A stretch of DNA of 64,000 bases. Origin: a virus. The DNA lies in IMG/VR virus record IMGVR_UViG_3300017971_000294, positions 1-64,000 of that record, one strand, 5' to 3'. This document shows, in pieces, positions 23,178 to 30,114 of this stretch (its first letter is position 1; the number at the start of each line of letters is the position of its first letter). The notes beneath the pieces are model-generated. The model was given only the letters and a program-made list of their open reading frames with translations. It ran no database searches and was not told the DNA's origin. Position numbers and translations under genes: made by a program.

Positions 23178-24116
23178 TTACGCCGCCCTTCTGAAATGTC
23201 CCTGAATAATAGAAGGGACTCTTTCAGAAAGCTCCGTTCTGACCATCTCCGATTCAACCTGATGTGTCAAGAACTGTGTGATGGCGCTGTTGAGGTCCCA
23301 GTACGTCGGAGTCTTGATGGATTTCAGATTTTCTTGCCCTCTCCCCATAAGGGGCAATTGAACGATCTCCGCTGCCCTTTTCTCGGAAAACCCGATTTCA
23401 TCCATGATCTCTTGCACTCCAGTATCAGCCAATTTCTTGTGTGCCCACTTGTCCCACAATCCGATTTGTTCACTGAATTTGCCCATATAGTCTGTGATCT
23501 CTTGAACAACAGCCTCAGTGTTGAGGTTCTTCCTGTGCTTTTTGGACAACTTCTGCATGGTCTTGAATGCGTACAGCCCGTTTGAACAGACCATTTGATG
23601 GGCACCAAACTTCACCTGAAATTCACTTGACAAGTCATAGCTATTCCTCAATTCGACAGCAGGATTGATGCTTTCTTTGTGCGGTCCCACTTCGAATTTC
23701 ACATCAGGAAACTTGACAGAGATCTTCAGCCTGGCACCTTCTTTGTAGATGACAGGCTTTACTGTAGGCGTTCCATATTCAGGCAGTTCTGTCAATATGT
23801 TCTCCATCTGGGTCAATGCTTCCTCATGGGGCACGATCTTGTACTGTTTGGAAGCAAAGGAATAGAATGCGGTGTGCGGTACTGTCTCAAACGATTGAGT
23901 TTCCTTATTGAACTCGTCTACCACTGTATCACCCAACACCGCAACCCTGTCCTCGATGTGGACAGTGCTTGCCCCATCGACGTAGGCTGCGGGCCTGCTG
24001 TAGACATTGGGCCATCTGACATCGGGGAATCTTTCCCTGACCTTCTGCACTTTTTCCTGTGCAAGTCGATGTCCCTCAATTCTCTCCTCAGCCATTTTTC
24101 TGATTTTCTCGTTCAT
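23178..24116 (-). CDS. DUF932-like protein
   Basis: This 312-residue protein resembles the DUF932 (phage/plasmid-like) family: an N-terminal region with TVVDEFNKETQSFE, a central PVIYKEGARLKISVKFP, VKFGAHQMVCSNGLYAF (compare the family R-VCTNGL) and a helical end. Members are widespread on plasmids and phages and are often found with defence or maintenance genes; the biochemical role is not established. It is the largest gene of the small-gene zone. Confidence 0.72.
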   Translation of the reverse strand: MNEKIRKMAEERIEGHRLAQEKVQKVRERFPDVRWPNVYSRPAAYVDGASTVHIEDRVAVLGDTVVDEFNKETQSFETVPHTAFYSFASKQYKIVPHEEALTQMENILTELPEYGTPTVKPVIYKEGARLKISVKFPDVKFEVGPHKESINPAVELRNSYDLSSEFQVKFGAHQMVCSNGLYAFKTMQKLSKKHRKNLNTEAVVQEITDYMGKFSEQIGLWDKWAHKKLADTGVQEIMDEIGFSEKRAAEIVQLPLMGRGQENLKSIKTPTYWDLNSAITQFLTHQVESEMVRTELSERVPSIIQGHFRRAA

Positions 24117-24161
24117 TTTTCTCTCCTTTCACAAAAGGTTATTTGATTGAGGCAATGCCTC

Positions 24162-24189
24162 GCATTGCGTATGATCGAAACCATACGCA
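24162..24189 (-). other. Intergenic hairpin
   Basis: A 10-bp perfect stem ATTGCGTATG/CATACGCAAT with loop ATCGAAAC, between two minus-strand genes. No T run follows. Confidence 0.65.
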
Positions 24190-24202
24190 ATACGCGAAAT
24201 TG

Positions 24203-24583
24203 TCAATCAGGAGATACAAAGAAAGGCTTGTCAGTTCCCTTCCAATAATGACCTTTCTTTGTTCCCTTCTCATGCAATTCCCGCGGAGAAACGAACTTTT
24301 CATAATACCTATCGGAACCTCTGTTGACAGAATACAACTTGCCGTCTACCTCATTGCAGAATTCCAAATGGTTTTTATACAAATCATCGGTAAGCGCATC
24401 CTGCACCCCATGCAAATACGATCTTACCCAAGACGGCGTTCCTTTTGGCATTCTTTCCAGAATTTTTAGTAATTTTTCATTCCTTTCCTCAGAAGTCATT
24501 TTGAAGATTTTACAGGAACTGTGGAGATCGTACAATCTTCCTTTGCCCTCAATTTTAATTTGGACCGCTCTTTTGATTCTCAT
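24203..24583 (-). CDS. Hypothetical protein
   Basis: A 126-residue basic protein from ATG 24583 (GAAAGGAGAAAAAA upstream): MRIKRAVQIKIEGKGRLYDL, a helical TSEERNEKLLKILERMPKG and a C-terminal HEKGTKKGHYWKGTDKPF. The ribosome site is partly paired in a CCTTTGCGAAAGG hairpin. Unknown family. Confidence 0.5.
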   Translation of the reverse strand: MRIKRAVQIKIEGKGRLYDLHSSCKIFKMTSEERNEKLLKILERMPKGTPSWVRSYLHGVQDALTDDLYKNHLEFCNEVDGKLYSVNRGSDRYYEKFVSPRELHEKGTKKGHYWKGTDKPFFVSPD

Positions 24584-24630
24584 TTTTTTCTCCTTTCGCA
24601 AAGGGTTATTTGATTGAGGCAATGCCCCAC

Positions 24631-24658
24631 ACTATGCATGACTTTCGCCATGCATAGT
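24631..24658 (-). other. Intergenic hairpin
   Basis: A 10-bp stem ACTATGCATG/CATGCATAGT with loop ACTTTCGC. The design copies the hairpin at 24162 with a different stem sequence, which suggests that the fold rather than the stem sequence is conserved. Confidence 0.65.
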
Positions 24659-24671
24659 ATGTGAAATTAAT

Positions 24672-25109
24672 TCAATCACAATCTGGAGCTACAAACGAAC
24701 CATCCGACACTCGGTAGACAGGGTAAGGGGCTTTCCCACTATCGAACCAATCGTGGTCGAAACAATATGCTTTGGCACCAACTCCTTCCTCCGTCCAGTT
24801 TACCAAATACCCCGCTCCTGGAGCACAAGGTGAACAATACTGACACCAAGTGTAATATGGGGACTTTGTGATAAAAATATCACCATAATCGTCGGAACAT
24901 TCCGCTTGTAGATCTTCATAATCTATATACCAAGATATGGGGTCAATGTAATCTTCATCTTCATGGTCGAATTCTCCATAATTTGGTTGTGCTTCTTCGT
25001 ACCATGCACTTCCGACTACATTATAGTTAATTACTCCATAATGAAACCCTTTGCCGTCCACATTGCTTTTGCCATGGGAATAATCAATTCCCGCATAGTC
25101 TGTTTTCAT
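24672..25109 (-). CDS. Hypothetical Tyr/Asp-rich protein
   Basis: A 145-residue acidic protein starting MKTDYAGIDYSHGKSNVDGK, with many Tyr and Asp, and WCQYCSPCAPGAGYLVNW, a Cys-rich turn that may bind metal. Similar unnamed proteins with an AGIDY start occur on phages and plasmids. Function unknown. Confidence 0.5.
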   Translation of the reverse strand: MKTDYAGIDYSHGKSNVDGKGFHYGVINYNVVGSAWYEEAQPNYGEFDHEDEDYIDPISWYIDYEDLQAECSDDYGDIFITKSPYYTWCQYCSPCAPGAGYLVNWTEEGVGAKAYCFDHDWFDSGKAPYPVYRVSDGSFVAPDCD

Positions 25110-25121
25110 TTTCCTCTCCTT

Positions 25122-25361
25122 TCACATTGCATGTACCTCTTCCATTTTCTTTTCGAAGCACCTTTCACAATACCCGTGGCTCGGTTTATCTATCAAAGAG
25201 TGCCTCTTGTCGTACACAACTCCACATTCGCAACATACCACATCGATGCTATAGAAATCCACAGCATCACACACAGGGCAATGCCATTTCTTTCCGTAAT
25301 ACATCGACGTACCACATTTTTTGCAAATATTTCTACCATTTTCGATATCATCTATTACCAT
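25122..25361 (-). CDS. Zinc-ribbon small protein
   Basis: A 79-residue protein with four Cys pairs: CKKCG, CPVC, CCECG and CERCF. This spacing fits two zinc ribbons. It may bind nucleic acid or a host protein; no closer match is seen. It starts with ATG 25361 and lies 12 bp from the next gene. Confidence 0.55.
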   Translation of the reverse strand: MVIDDIENGRNICKKCGTSMYYGKKWHCPVCDAVDFYSIDVVCCECGVVYDKRHSLIDKPSHGYCERCFEKKMEEVHAM

Positions 25362-25399
25362 ACTATTTTCCTTTCCATTTTATTTTAACACCCAAATGC

Positions 25400-25430
25400 G
25401 GGCATGAGGAAAATTTCTCACCTCATGCCC
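25400..25430 (-). other. Intergenic hairpin with AATTTCT loop
   Basis: A 10-bp perfect stem GGGCATGAGG/CCTCATGCCC around AAAATTTCTCA, between minus-strand genes. Family member with strong GC stem; no T run on the minus strand. Confidence 0.65.
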
Positions 25431-25447
25431 TTTTTCGATGTTAAAAT

Positions 25448-26167
25448 TTAATTTTGTGTGGATGCCCACAGCTCCTCACTCTTTTTCCTTGAGCCAGGAG
25501 CCTTCTCATCTGAGAACTTGACAATTCTGGTCTCCTTGTCGATCACAACATAGTAATCGAAAGGACAATACTTACGACTTATACCATCACTGATATAAGT
25601 CGTAGCGGTACTTTTCGCACCTTCAGGAAAAGCTGTCATGTACATATCGACAAGCTGTTCCTTCGTGTACCTGCCCTCTTGGATCGCATTAGCGATCCAT
25701 TGCTTCATACCGCTTTTCTTGCCACCACCAGATTTCTTTTTGCTCTGCCTCTTTTTTTCTGCTTCCTTTTGTGCCGCAAGCGCATTGCACAAAAGGAACC
25801 TTTCCTCATACATCTCCTTGCAATCCTTGTTGCAGATTGGAGAGTTGAGGTCAGGATTTGCAAACACACCGCAAAACAGTTCATTTTCCTCATCCCTGTA
25901 TGCAGCGCACATCTCGTCCGTGATCTCTACCTCTGACTCTGAATTTTCTGCACTTTCCGATGGTTCAGGATCGGAAATTTCCGATGGTTCAGGATCCTGA
26001 GTGAACAAATGTGCAAATGCATCCTTTTTGAGGATCGGAGCATTATCGGATTTGAGCTTGAGCCTCAACTCCGCAATCTCCTTTTTGGTCATTTTCTCCA
26101 ACTCATCCGTCTTGATCGACGGATTCTCCTTGACCACTCGATTAATGATTTCTTGCTTTGTACTCAT
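25448..26167 (-). CDS. TYISD-domain protein with acidic linker (paralogue 2)
   Basis: This 239-residue protein begins with a SAP-like helical segment (KTDELEKMTKKEIAELRLKL), has an acidic Ser/Pro/Glu linker, a Cys-containing middle (CGVFANPDLNSPICNKDCKE), and the C-terminal domain GRYTKEQLVDMYMTAFPEG plus KSTATTYISDGISRKY shared with genes 8974 and 30367. Start is ATG 26167; codons upstream to 26227 lie in the leader. The ribosome site is inside a CCTTTTGTGAAAGG hairpin. Confidence 0.62.
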   Translation of the reverse strand: MSTKQEIINRVVKENPSIKTDELEKMTKKEIAELRLKLKSDNAPILKKDAFAHLFTQDPEPSEISDPEPSESAENSESEVEITDEMCAAYRDEENELFCGVFANPDLNSPICNKDCKEMYEERFLLCNALAAQKEAEKKRQSKKKSGGGKKSGMKQWIANAIQEGRYTKEQLVDMYMTAFPEGAKSTATTYISDGISRKYCPFDYYVVIDKETRIVKFSDEKAPGSRKKSEELWASTQN

Positions 26168-26219
26168 GATTTCTCTCCTTTCACAAAAGGTTATTGATTT
26201 GGAGCATAACCGCTCCACA

Positions 26220-26246
26220 CATAGCATGAAAATTTCTCATGCTATG
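26220..26246 (-). other. Intergenic hairpin with AATTTCT loop
   Basis: A 10-bp stem CATAGCATGA/TCATGCTATG with loop AAATTTC. The same stem sequence recurs at 27907, 28196 and 29638, which marks these four as copies. Confidence 0.7.
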
Positions 26247-26256
26247 GTTGCAACAG

Positions 26257-26529
26257 TTACCATCCATAGTTTTTGTACGGAAAGGCCTCTTTCATCAAAC
26301 TATTCCTGTCTTTTCGAGACAGTTTGTAAAATTCTTCCGCATCTGCTTTTGAAAGTCCACCGTGAAATTTAATTCTATCCGCATCTGTTACCATTTGGAT
26401 GACTTCCTCTCTGGACATTGTTGCAGACTCATCGAGTTCACCATCCTCATCGATGAGGCAATCAGCCCCGATTGCGGCCCATGTTCGATAAGCCGCCCGA
26501 ATGACTCTTTCTTTAAATTCCTTATCCAT
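26257..26529 (-). CDS. Small acidic hypothetical protein
   Basis: A 90-residue helical protein from ATG 26529 (GAAAGGAGAGAAA upstream): DKEFKERVIRAAYRTWAAIG, then MSREEVIQMVTDADRIKFHG. Family unknown. Confidence 0.45.
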   Translation of the reverse strand: MDKEFKERVIRAAYRTWAAIGADCLIDEDGELDESATMSREEVIQMVTDADRIKFHGGLSKADAEEFYKLSRKDRNSLMKEAFPYKNYGW

Positions 26530-26545
26530 TTTCTCTCCTTTCACT

Positions 26546-26857
26546 TTAATTTTTGATCGGATCTGTTTGGCTTACATGAAACACCGTAGCCATCCACGGC
26601 AAAGAGCGAGTGCGCTCAGGATCCTTTTTATCTTTTACAGTCCTGATCGTCCGCACCTTAACCCCATGTTCGCCGCGTCGCACTTGCCTTCCCTTCGCCT
26701 TCCAGGCATTGTAAGTAAAGACATTTTCACGTGGCGAAATTTCCGACTCTGGAATTCCCTTTCGAATGAATCCCTCATAGATCAGGGGATAATTCGAAAG
26801 TGTCTGTTGACTTTCCGCCCTTCTCAGAGCTTCCCTTTGGATTTCCTGTTGTGTCAT
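26546..26857 (-). CDS. ArdC N-terminal-like protein (putative antirestriction)
   Basis: A 103-residue protein with NVFTYNAWKAKGRQVRRGEH, GVKVRTIRTV and ATVFHVSQT. This follows the ArdC-N layout (small-residue Trp-x-x-x-G-x-x-V-x-x-G-E-x-G, then a V-F-N/H-V strand). ArdC N-terminal domains bind ssDNA and occur in antirestriction proteins and plasmid primases. Here the metallopeptidase half is absent, as in many short phage forms. Function is inferred from resemblance. Confidence 0.55.
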   Translation of the reverse strand: MTQQEIQREALRRAESQQTLSNYPLIYEGFIRKGIPESEISPRENVFTYNAWKAKGRQVRRGEHGVKVRTIRTVKDKKDPERTRSLPWMATVFHVSQTDPIKN

Positions 26858-26905
26858 TTTTCATCTCCTTTCACTTTTTGTTACTGACAGCTAATGCCAT
26901 CAACA

Positions 26906-26932
26906 CATGGCACAAGAATTTCTCATGCCATG
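26906..26932 (-). other. Intergenic hairpin with AATTTCT loop
   Basis: CATGGCA/TGCCATG around CAAGAATTTCTCA, a near copy of 21975-22001 five kilobases away. Confidence 0.6.
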
Positions 26933-26940
26933 CATTGATA

Positions 26941-27066
26941 TCATTTTTTGCGAGGTGAACAATACAATACCTTTCCTACCATACGGAAGTTATAAGTCTT
27001 TCGCATGAGCATGGAAAGGTGATTGCATCTATACCAGATTTTCCCACCAAGATTCAGCTTTTCCAT
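26941..27066 (-). CDS. Very small basic protein
   Basis: A 41-residue gene from ATG 27066 (AAGGGAGAAATTGTC upstream): MEKLNLGGKIWYRCNHLSML, ending in VGKVLYCSPRKK. It follows the stem-loop repeat copy B. An upstream in-frame ATG lies within the repeat and lacks a ribosome site. Confidence 0.4.
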   Translation of the reverse strand: MEKLNLGGKIWYRCNHLSMLMRKTYNFRMVGKVLYCSPRKK

Positions 27067-27111
27067 GACAATTTCTCCCTTCTTAAGAATTTCTGACCAG
27101 TGATGCTTCTC

Positions 27112-27217
27112 AAAAATCGAAAATTTCACAGCTAATTTTAACAGAGAGCGCATGGACTTTAGATATCCTATCCTACCCATTAACATTATGCGTCCATGCG
27201 CTTAAAATCGCTATTCC
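27112..27217. repeat. Stem-loop repeat, copy B (inverted partner of 11026-11130)
   Basis: A 106-bp element whose flanks are the reverse complement of copy A with few changes. The stem is AGCGCATGGAC/GTCCATGCGCT. The loop half CTTTAGATATCCTA reads in the same direction as in copy A, so the loop is inverted relative to the flanks. Confidence 0.75.
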
Positions 27218-27219
27218 AT

Positions 27220-27603
27220 TCAGATTATCGCTTGCTTGTTAAAGCAAGTATCCACAACCTTTCCGCAACTCGAACAAACAATCAATGTTTCTCCAGGAAA
27301 TCCTGGAATATCTTCCAATCTGGGACCGCAACACCTTCGATATTTCCTTTCATATAGGTCCACAAAATCATTCGGATCTATACCAGTCATGTTTTTGAAC
27401 ATGAGATAAGGGAGAACCCCAAACCTTTTGCCATACAATCTTGGAATTTCTCGTCCGTTGATCGACAGCCAGCAGTCAAGACCACTATGGAAAACGATCA
27501 TTTTGTCATTGATCTCCACAACGTATTCCTCATAACTGTATGGATCATGACGGGGACCCTCGACTCCAGACTCAAGATCGATTGTCCTTTTTGTGATTTT
27601 CAT
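27220..27603 (-). CDS. Hypothetical protein with C-terminal CxxC
   Basis: A 127-residue protein from ATG 27603: KITKRTIDLESGVEGPRHDP, a beta-rich middle with KMIVFHSGLDCWLSING, and a Cys-rich end (RRCCGPRLED, VCSSCGKVVDTCF) that fits a zinc ribbon. It overlaps the upstream gene by 4 bp. Family unknown. Confidence 0.5.
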   Translation of the reverse strand: MKITKRTIDLESGVEGPRHDPYSYEEYVVEINDKMIVFHSGLDCWLSINGREIPRLYGKRFGVLPYLMFKNMTGIDPNDFVDLYERKYRRCCGPRLEDIPGFPGETLIVCSSCGKVVDTCFNKQAII

Positions 27604-27869
27604 TGCACACCATCCGCTTTTTTGTGCATGGGGATTATTTTGATCCTCTGCACCTGTCCGCATTCCTGACAGACATCCTTGCACTGATTTTTCCCATGCC
27701 AATTTAGCCACAGAGCTTGACTCGTGCATTTCAGGCACTTGTGAGTCATGGTGTCCTTATCGAAATAGACACCTTGCGTTTTTTCAACATAATTCGTGCT
27801 TTCCCTTTCCGAGTCAAGCACTACTCTCCATTCATCTTTGCCATGTCTGGCAATATTCATGAGTCTCAT
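27600..27869 (-). CDS. Small CxxC protein
   Basis: An 89-residue protein with CLKC, CKDVCQEC and a basic C-terminal KIIPMHKKADG. The first 30 residues look like a modified-strand pair (RHGKDEWRVVLDSERES). Coupled to the next gene. A zinc site is likely; function unknown. Confidence 0.5.
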   Translation of the reverse strand: MRLMNIARHGKDEWRVVLDSERESTNYVEKTQGVYFDKDTMTHKCLKCTSQALWLNWHGKNQCKDVCQECGQVQRIKIIPMHKKADGVQ

Positions 27870-27906
27870 TTTTCTCTCCTTTCACTTTGGATTTGATAAC
27901 TCCACA

Positions 27907-27933
27907 CATAGCATGAGAAATTCTCATGCTATG
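27907..27933 (-). other. Intergenic palindromic hairpin
   Basis: CATAGCATGAGAA and its exact complement flank a single central A, a 13-bp-arm palindrome. It shares the stem of 26220-26246. Confidence 0.65.
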
Positions 27934-27943
27934 GTTGTAGCCA

Positions 27944-28150
27944 TCAAAGAATATTTCCAAAAACGAAAGTACGATGGAATGCCTTGACTTTGCCAGTGGT
28001 AAACAAAGTCATAGCATCTTTAGGGGTTAACTTGAATCCGGTTGCTTTAAGGACTTTCAACCGGATATCAAATAAATCTCTTGCCGGAATCAATTGGCGA
28101 TTGTGAAAAATTACATCGCCTTTTCGGGTGAAAATTCTATTTCGATGCAT
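27944..28150 (-). CDS. Small basic hypothetical protein
   Basis: A 68-residue protein: MHRNRIFTRKGDVIFHNRQL, then DIRLKVLKATGFKLTPKDAM. Strong positive charge. The ATG follows GTGAAAGGAGATTACC. Family unknown. Confidence 0.45.
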   Translation of the reverse strand: MHRNRIFTRKGDVIFHNRQLIPARDLFDIRLKVLKATGFKLTPKDAMTLFTTGKVKAFHRTFVFGNIL

Positions 28151-28195
28151 GGTAATCTCCTTTCACATTTGGATTACAGAGCTAACTGCTCCACA

Positions 28196-28220
28196 CATAG
28201 CATGAGATTCTCATGCTATG
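28196..28220 (-). other. Intergenic palindromic hairpin
   Basis: CATAGCATGAGA and its complement flank one T. Same stem family as 26220, 27907 and 29638. Confidence 0.65.
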
Positions 28221-28230
28221 GTTGCAACAG

Positions 28231-28593
28231 TTATATCCTGATCGATACTATCTTGCCTTTCGATTCTCTTTCCAGAATAAGAACCCTTGCATGATGATTT
28301 ACAAACTGGTCGTTGTATGTTCTGTACCTGTACAAAACTACAGATTTCACAGGGCAAGGCGTTTCAATGTATGGATGGTAATCTCTGTATCTTACCCATC
28401 TGCCGTTTGGACTTTTGATTAACTCAATTTCCTGATCGGTTTTCAATTTCATTTTACTTTCGTCCACAGTCAAAGAGCGGAATCTTTTTGACTGTTGACC
28501 ATTCATTAAATTTGCCACATATGGATTTCTCATGAATTGGTAAAGATCCTTTTTCCTTATTTCTTTTATATCCATTACTTTTTGTTCCATCAT
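28231..28593 (-). CDS. Hypothetical basic protein
   Basis: A 120-residue protein from ATG 28593: MMEQKVMDIKEIRKKDLYQF, then SLTVDESKMKLKTDQEIELI and a VVLYRYRTYNDQFVNHH end. GAAAGGAGAGGA precedes the ATG. The leader is duplicated almost exactly in front of the Csx3-like gene. Family unknown. Confidence 0.5.
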   Translation of the reverse strand: MMEQKVMDIKEIRKKDLYQFMRNPYVANLMNGQQSKRFRSLTVDESKMKLKTDQEIELIKSPNGRWVRYRDYHPYIETPCPVKSVVLYRYRTYNDQFVNHHARVLILERESKGKIVSIRI

Positions 28594-28667
28594 TCCTCTC
28601 CTTTCACGTTTAATTTCTTCCATCCTACACTTCATGATCAAAAATTTCTGACCATCAAGTGAAAGAT

Positions 28668-28730
28668 GGAAAGAGTTGAACAAGCACACGGAGAAAGTGA
28701 GCGAAACCCATATGCAATCCAACTCTTTCC
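28668..28730 (-). other. Long intergenic stem-loop, copy 1
   Basis: An 11-bp stem GGAAAGAGTTG/CAACTCTTTCC closes about 41 nt. The same stem closes a second element at 29341-29409, so this is a repeated RNA or DNA structure. Confidence 0.6.
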
Positions 28731-28740
28731 ACTTCCTGCA

Positions 28741-28911
28741 TTATCTCTCACAATTGAGATAATGCTCCTCTTCCGCACAGGTTGCCTCAACTGGACAACC
28801 AGTACATCTTTCCTCTAGGTTGTTTTTGATCTCCTCCATACATTCCCAACAAGTAGGAGGGACCAACTCATGAATAGTCCCAGCTCCACACCGATGGCAT
28901 CTTACTTTCAT
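28741..28911 (-). CDS. Small Cys-rich protein
   Basis: A 56-residue gene from ATG 28911 (AAAAGGAGATTGAG upstream). The protein has CHRCG, CWECM, CTGC and two more Cys (VEATCAEEEHYLNCER), nine Cys in total. The pattern suggests two zinc sites. It is one of several very small CxxC proteins in this zone. Confidence 0.5.
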   Translation of the reverse strand: MKVRCHRCGAGTIHELVPPTCWECMEEIKNNLEERCTGCPVEATCAEEEHYLNCER

Positions 28912-28930
28912 CTCAATCTCCTTTTACTTT

Positions 28931-29227
28931 TTAGTGTTGGGCGACGAGGACGCGCCCGCCGCGCCCATCGTCGTACCAAACCTTGTTGAATTTATGAACT
29001 ACCTGATGAAACACAATCAGATAGCTCCACACCGCCATTGGACCAGTCAACACGACTTCGGTCCTTTCATCGGCTGGAGTCGCATCAATGATCGATGCGA
29101 CATTCCTGCCGACGATATTAGCAGCGTCGGCAGGAGAGGTGGTCAATGTCAATCGACCACCTACTTCTGTTACTTCGCATCCCTCGTAAAGGGATGCATT
29201 GCTCAATGCCATGTTAATCTCCATCAT
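28931..29227 (-). CDS. Csx3-like protein, candidate anti-CRISPR ring nuclease
   Basis: This 98-residue protein resembles Csx3/Crn3: a beta-rich first half, then VVLTGPMAVWSYLIVFHQVV followed by HKFNKVWYDDGRGGRVLVAQH. The Csx3 pattern is V-I-S-G-x-G-P-I-W-L, a His-bearing helix, V-x-x-Y-D-P-R-x-G and a V-V-x-x-H end. Csx3 cleaves cyclic tetra-adenylate, the messenger of type III CRISPR. The 3' part of the gene is much richer in GC than its neighbours, a sign of recent transfer. ATG 29227 or 29224 follows GAAAGGAGAGGA. No cas gene is nearby. Confidence 0.6.
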   Translation of the reverse strand: MMEINMALSNASLYEGCEVTEVGGRLTLTTSPADAANIVGRNVASIIDATPADERTEVVLTGPMAVWSYLIVFHQVVHKFNKVWYDDGRGGRVLVAQH

Positions 29228-29340
29228 TCCTCTCCTTTCACGTTTAATTTCTTCCATCCTACACTTCATGATCAAAAATTTCTCACCATCGAAAATTTCT
29301 CAAGGAATTTCTGACGAAAATTTCTGACCATCAAGTGAAA

Positions 29341-29409
29341 GATGGAAAGAGTTGAATTATCACATGGGAAAGCGAGTATAAACCCATGTGTTGTCATTCA
29401 ACTCTTTCC
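29341..29409 (-). other. Long intergenic stem-loop, copy 2
   Basis: An outer stem TGGAAAGAGTTGAA/TTCAACTCTTTCCA and an inner CACATGGG/CCCATGTG stem form one long rod. Outer stem as in copy 1 at 28668-28730. The inner stem is far better formed here. Confidence 0.65.
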
Positions 29410-29415
29410 ACATCT

Positions 29416-29589
29416 TTACTTCCACTGCATAAATCCTCTATCGTCAATAAAAATCATTGACGATAGTTGATTCATTGCTTCTTCCATAGAGGTGAAACAC
29501 CCAATAAATATACTGTCTTGTGTATACCAGGGTGTAACAACTCCCGTTGGCCTTCCACTGCTGCTATAACACTCTGCAAACCATTCCAT
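29416..29589 (-). CDS. Small hypothetical protein
   Basis: A 57-residue gene from ATG 29589 (GAAAGGAGACTAAA upstream): MEWFAECYSSSGRPTGVVTP, then SIFIGCFTSMEEAMNQLSSM and a final GFMQWK. Compact alpha/beta pattern. Family unknown. Confidence 0.45.
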   Translation of the reverse strand: MEWFAECYSSSGRPTGVVTPWYTQDSIFIGCFTSMEEAMNQLSSMIFIDDRGFMQWK

Positions 29590-29637
29590 TTTAGTCTCCT
29601 TTCACTTTTTGTGTTTGATGATAAAATACCATCAACA

Positions 29638-29664
29638 CATAGCATGAGAATATCCCATGCTATG
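29638..29664 (-). other. Intergenic hairpin
   Basis: CATAGCATG/CATGCTATG stem with a mismatch-containing top (AGAATATCC). Last copy of the CATAGCATG hairpin group toward the small-gene promoter side. Confidence 0.55.
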
Positions 29665-29682
29665 TATTTATGCTATTCTATT

Positions 29683-29910
29683 TCATTCCACTTCATTCCA
29701 CTCAAGTCTCACTACCTGCCATCCATCTCGAAGATGAACAGCGTTCCATTCTTCACTCATTTCATTATACATTCTGCTAAGTTCAAATGGAGAATCCTCT
29801 AGATCAATTGCACTGTTTGGTTGATCCAGTGCAACGAATGATTCCCATTCCTCGTCCCACCAGACACCAAGACATTCAACTACTCTACCGTCCTTCTCTA
29901 CTGTCACCAT
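29683..29910 (-). CDS. Small acidic hypothetical protein
   Basis: A 75-residue acidic, Trp-rich protein (MVTVEKDGRVVECLGVWWDE, ending WQVVRLEWNEVE). GAAAGGAGAGAATT precedes the ATG. The acidic surface would suit a DNA mimic or a host-protein binder, but nothing specific is seen. Confidence 0.45.
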   Translation of the reverse strand: MVTVEKDGRVVECLGVWWDEEWESFVALDQPNSAIDLEDSPFELSRMYNEMSEEWNAVHLRDGWQVVRLEWNEVE

Positions 29911-29934
29911 AATTCTCTCCTTTCACATATTCGG

Positions 29935-29985
29935 CATATCACATATCACATATCATGCATCATGCATCATGCATCATATTGATAT
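29935..29985. repeat. Short tandem microrepeats
   Basis: Three CACATAT-type units followed by three to four GCATCAT units upstream of the small-gene zone. They look like slippage products and mark the edge of the repeat region. Confidence 0.6.
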
Positions 29986-30010
29986 GCCTATTGTTTCGCA
30001 ATTTGCGTTC

Positions 30011-30109
30011 CGAATCATATTCACTAAATGAATCGTATTCACTAAATGAATCATATTCACTAAATGAATCATATTCAGTGAATCATATTCAGAAAATGAA
30101 TTGCATTCA
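30011..30109. repeat. Array of TGAATCATATTCA palindromic sites
   Basis: Six 13-bp sites at 30011, 30029, 30047, 30065, 30079 and 30097, consensus TGAATCATATTCA, mostly 18 bp apart. Half-sites TGAAT and ATTCA are complementary. A second cluster lies at 32103-32275. The regular spacing near two helical turns suits a multi-dimer protein-binding site (iteron or operator). Confidence 0.7.
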
Positions 30110-30114
30110 TTGCA

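Noticed and set aside
30011-30109. CRISPR-like or coding repeat (Ser-Leu-Asn-Glu-Ser-Tyr repeats)
   Set aside because: 13-bp palindromes at 18-bp spacing have no spacers of 25-40 bp, and the repeat peptide has no start signal.
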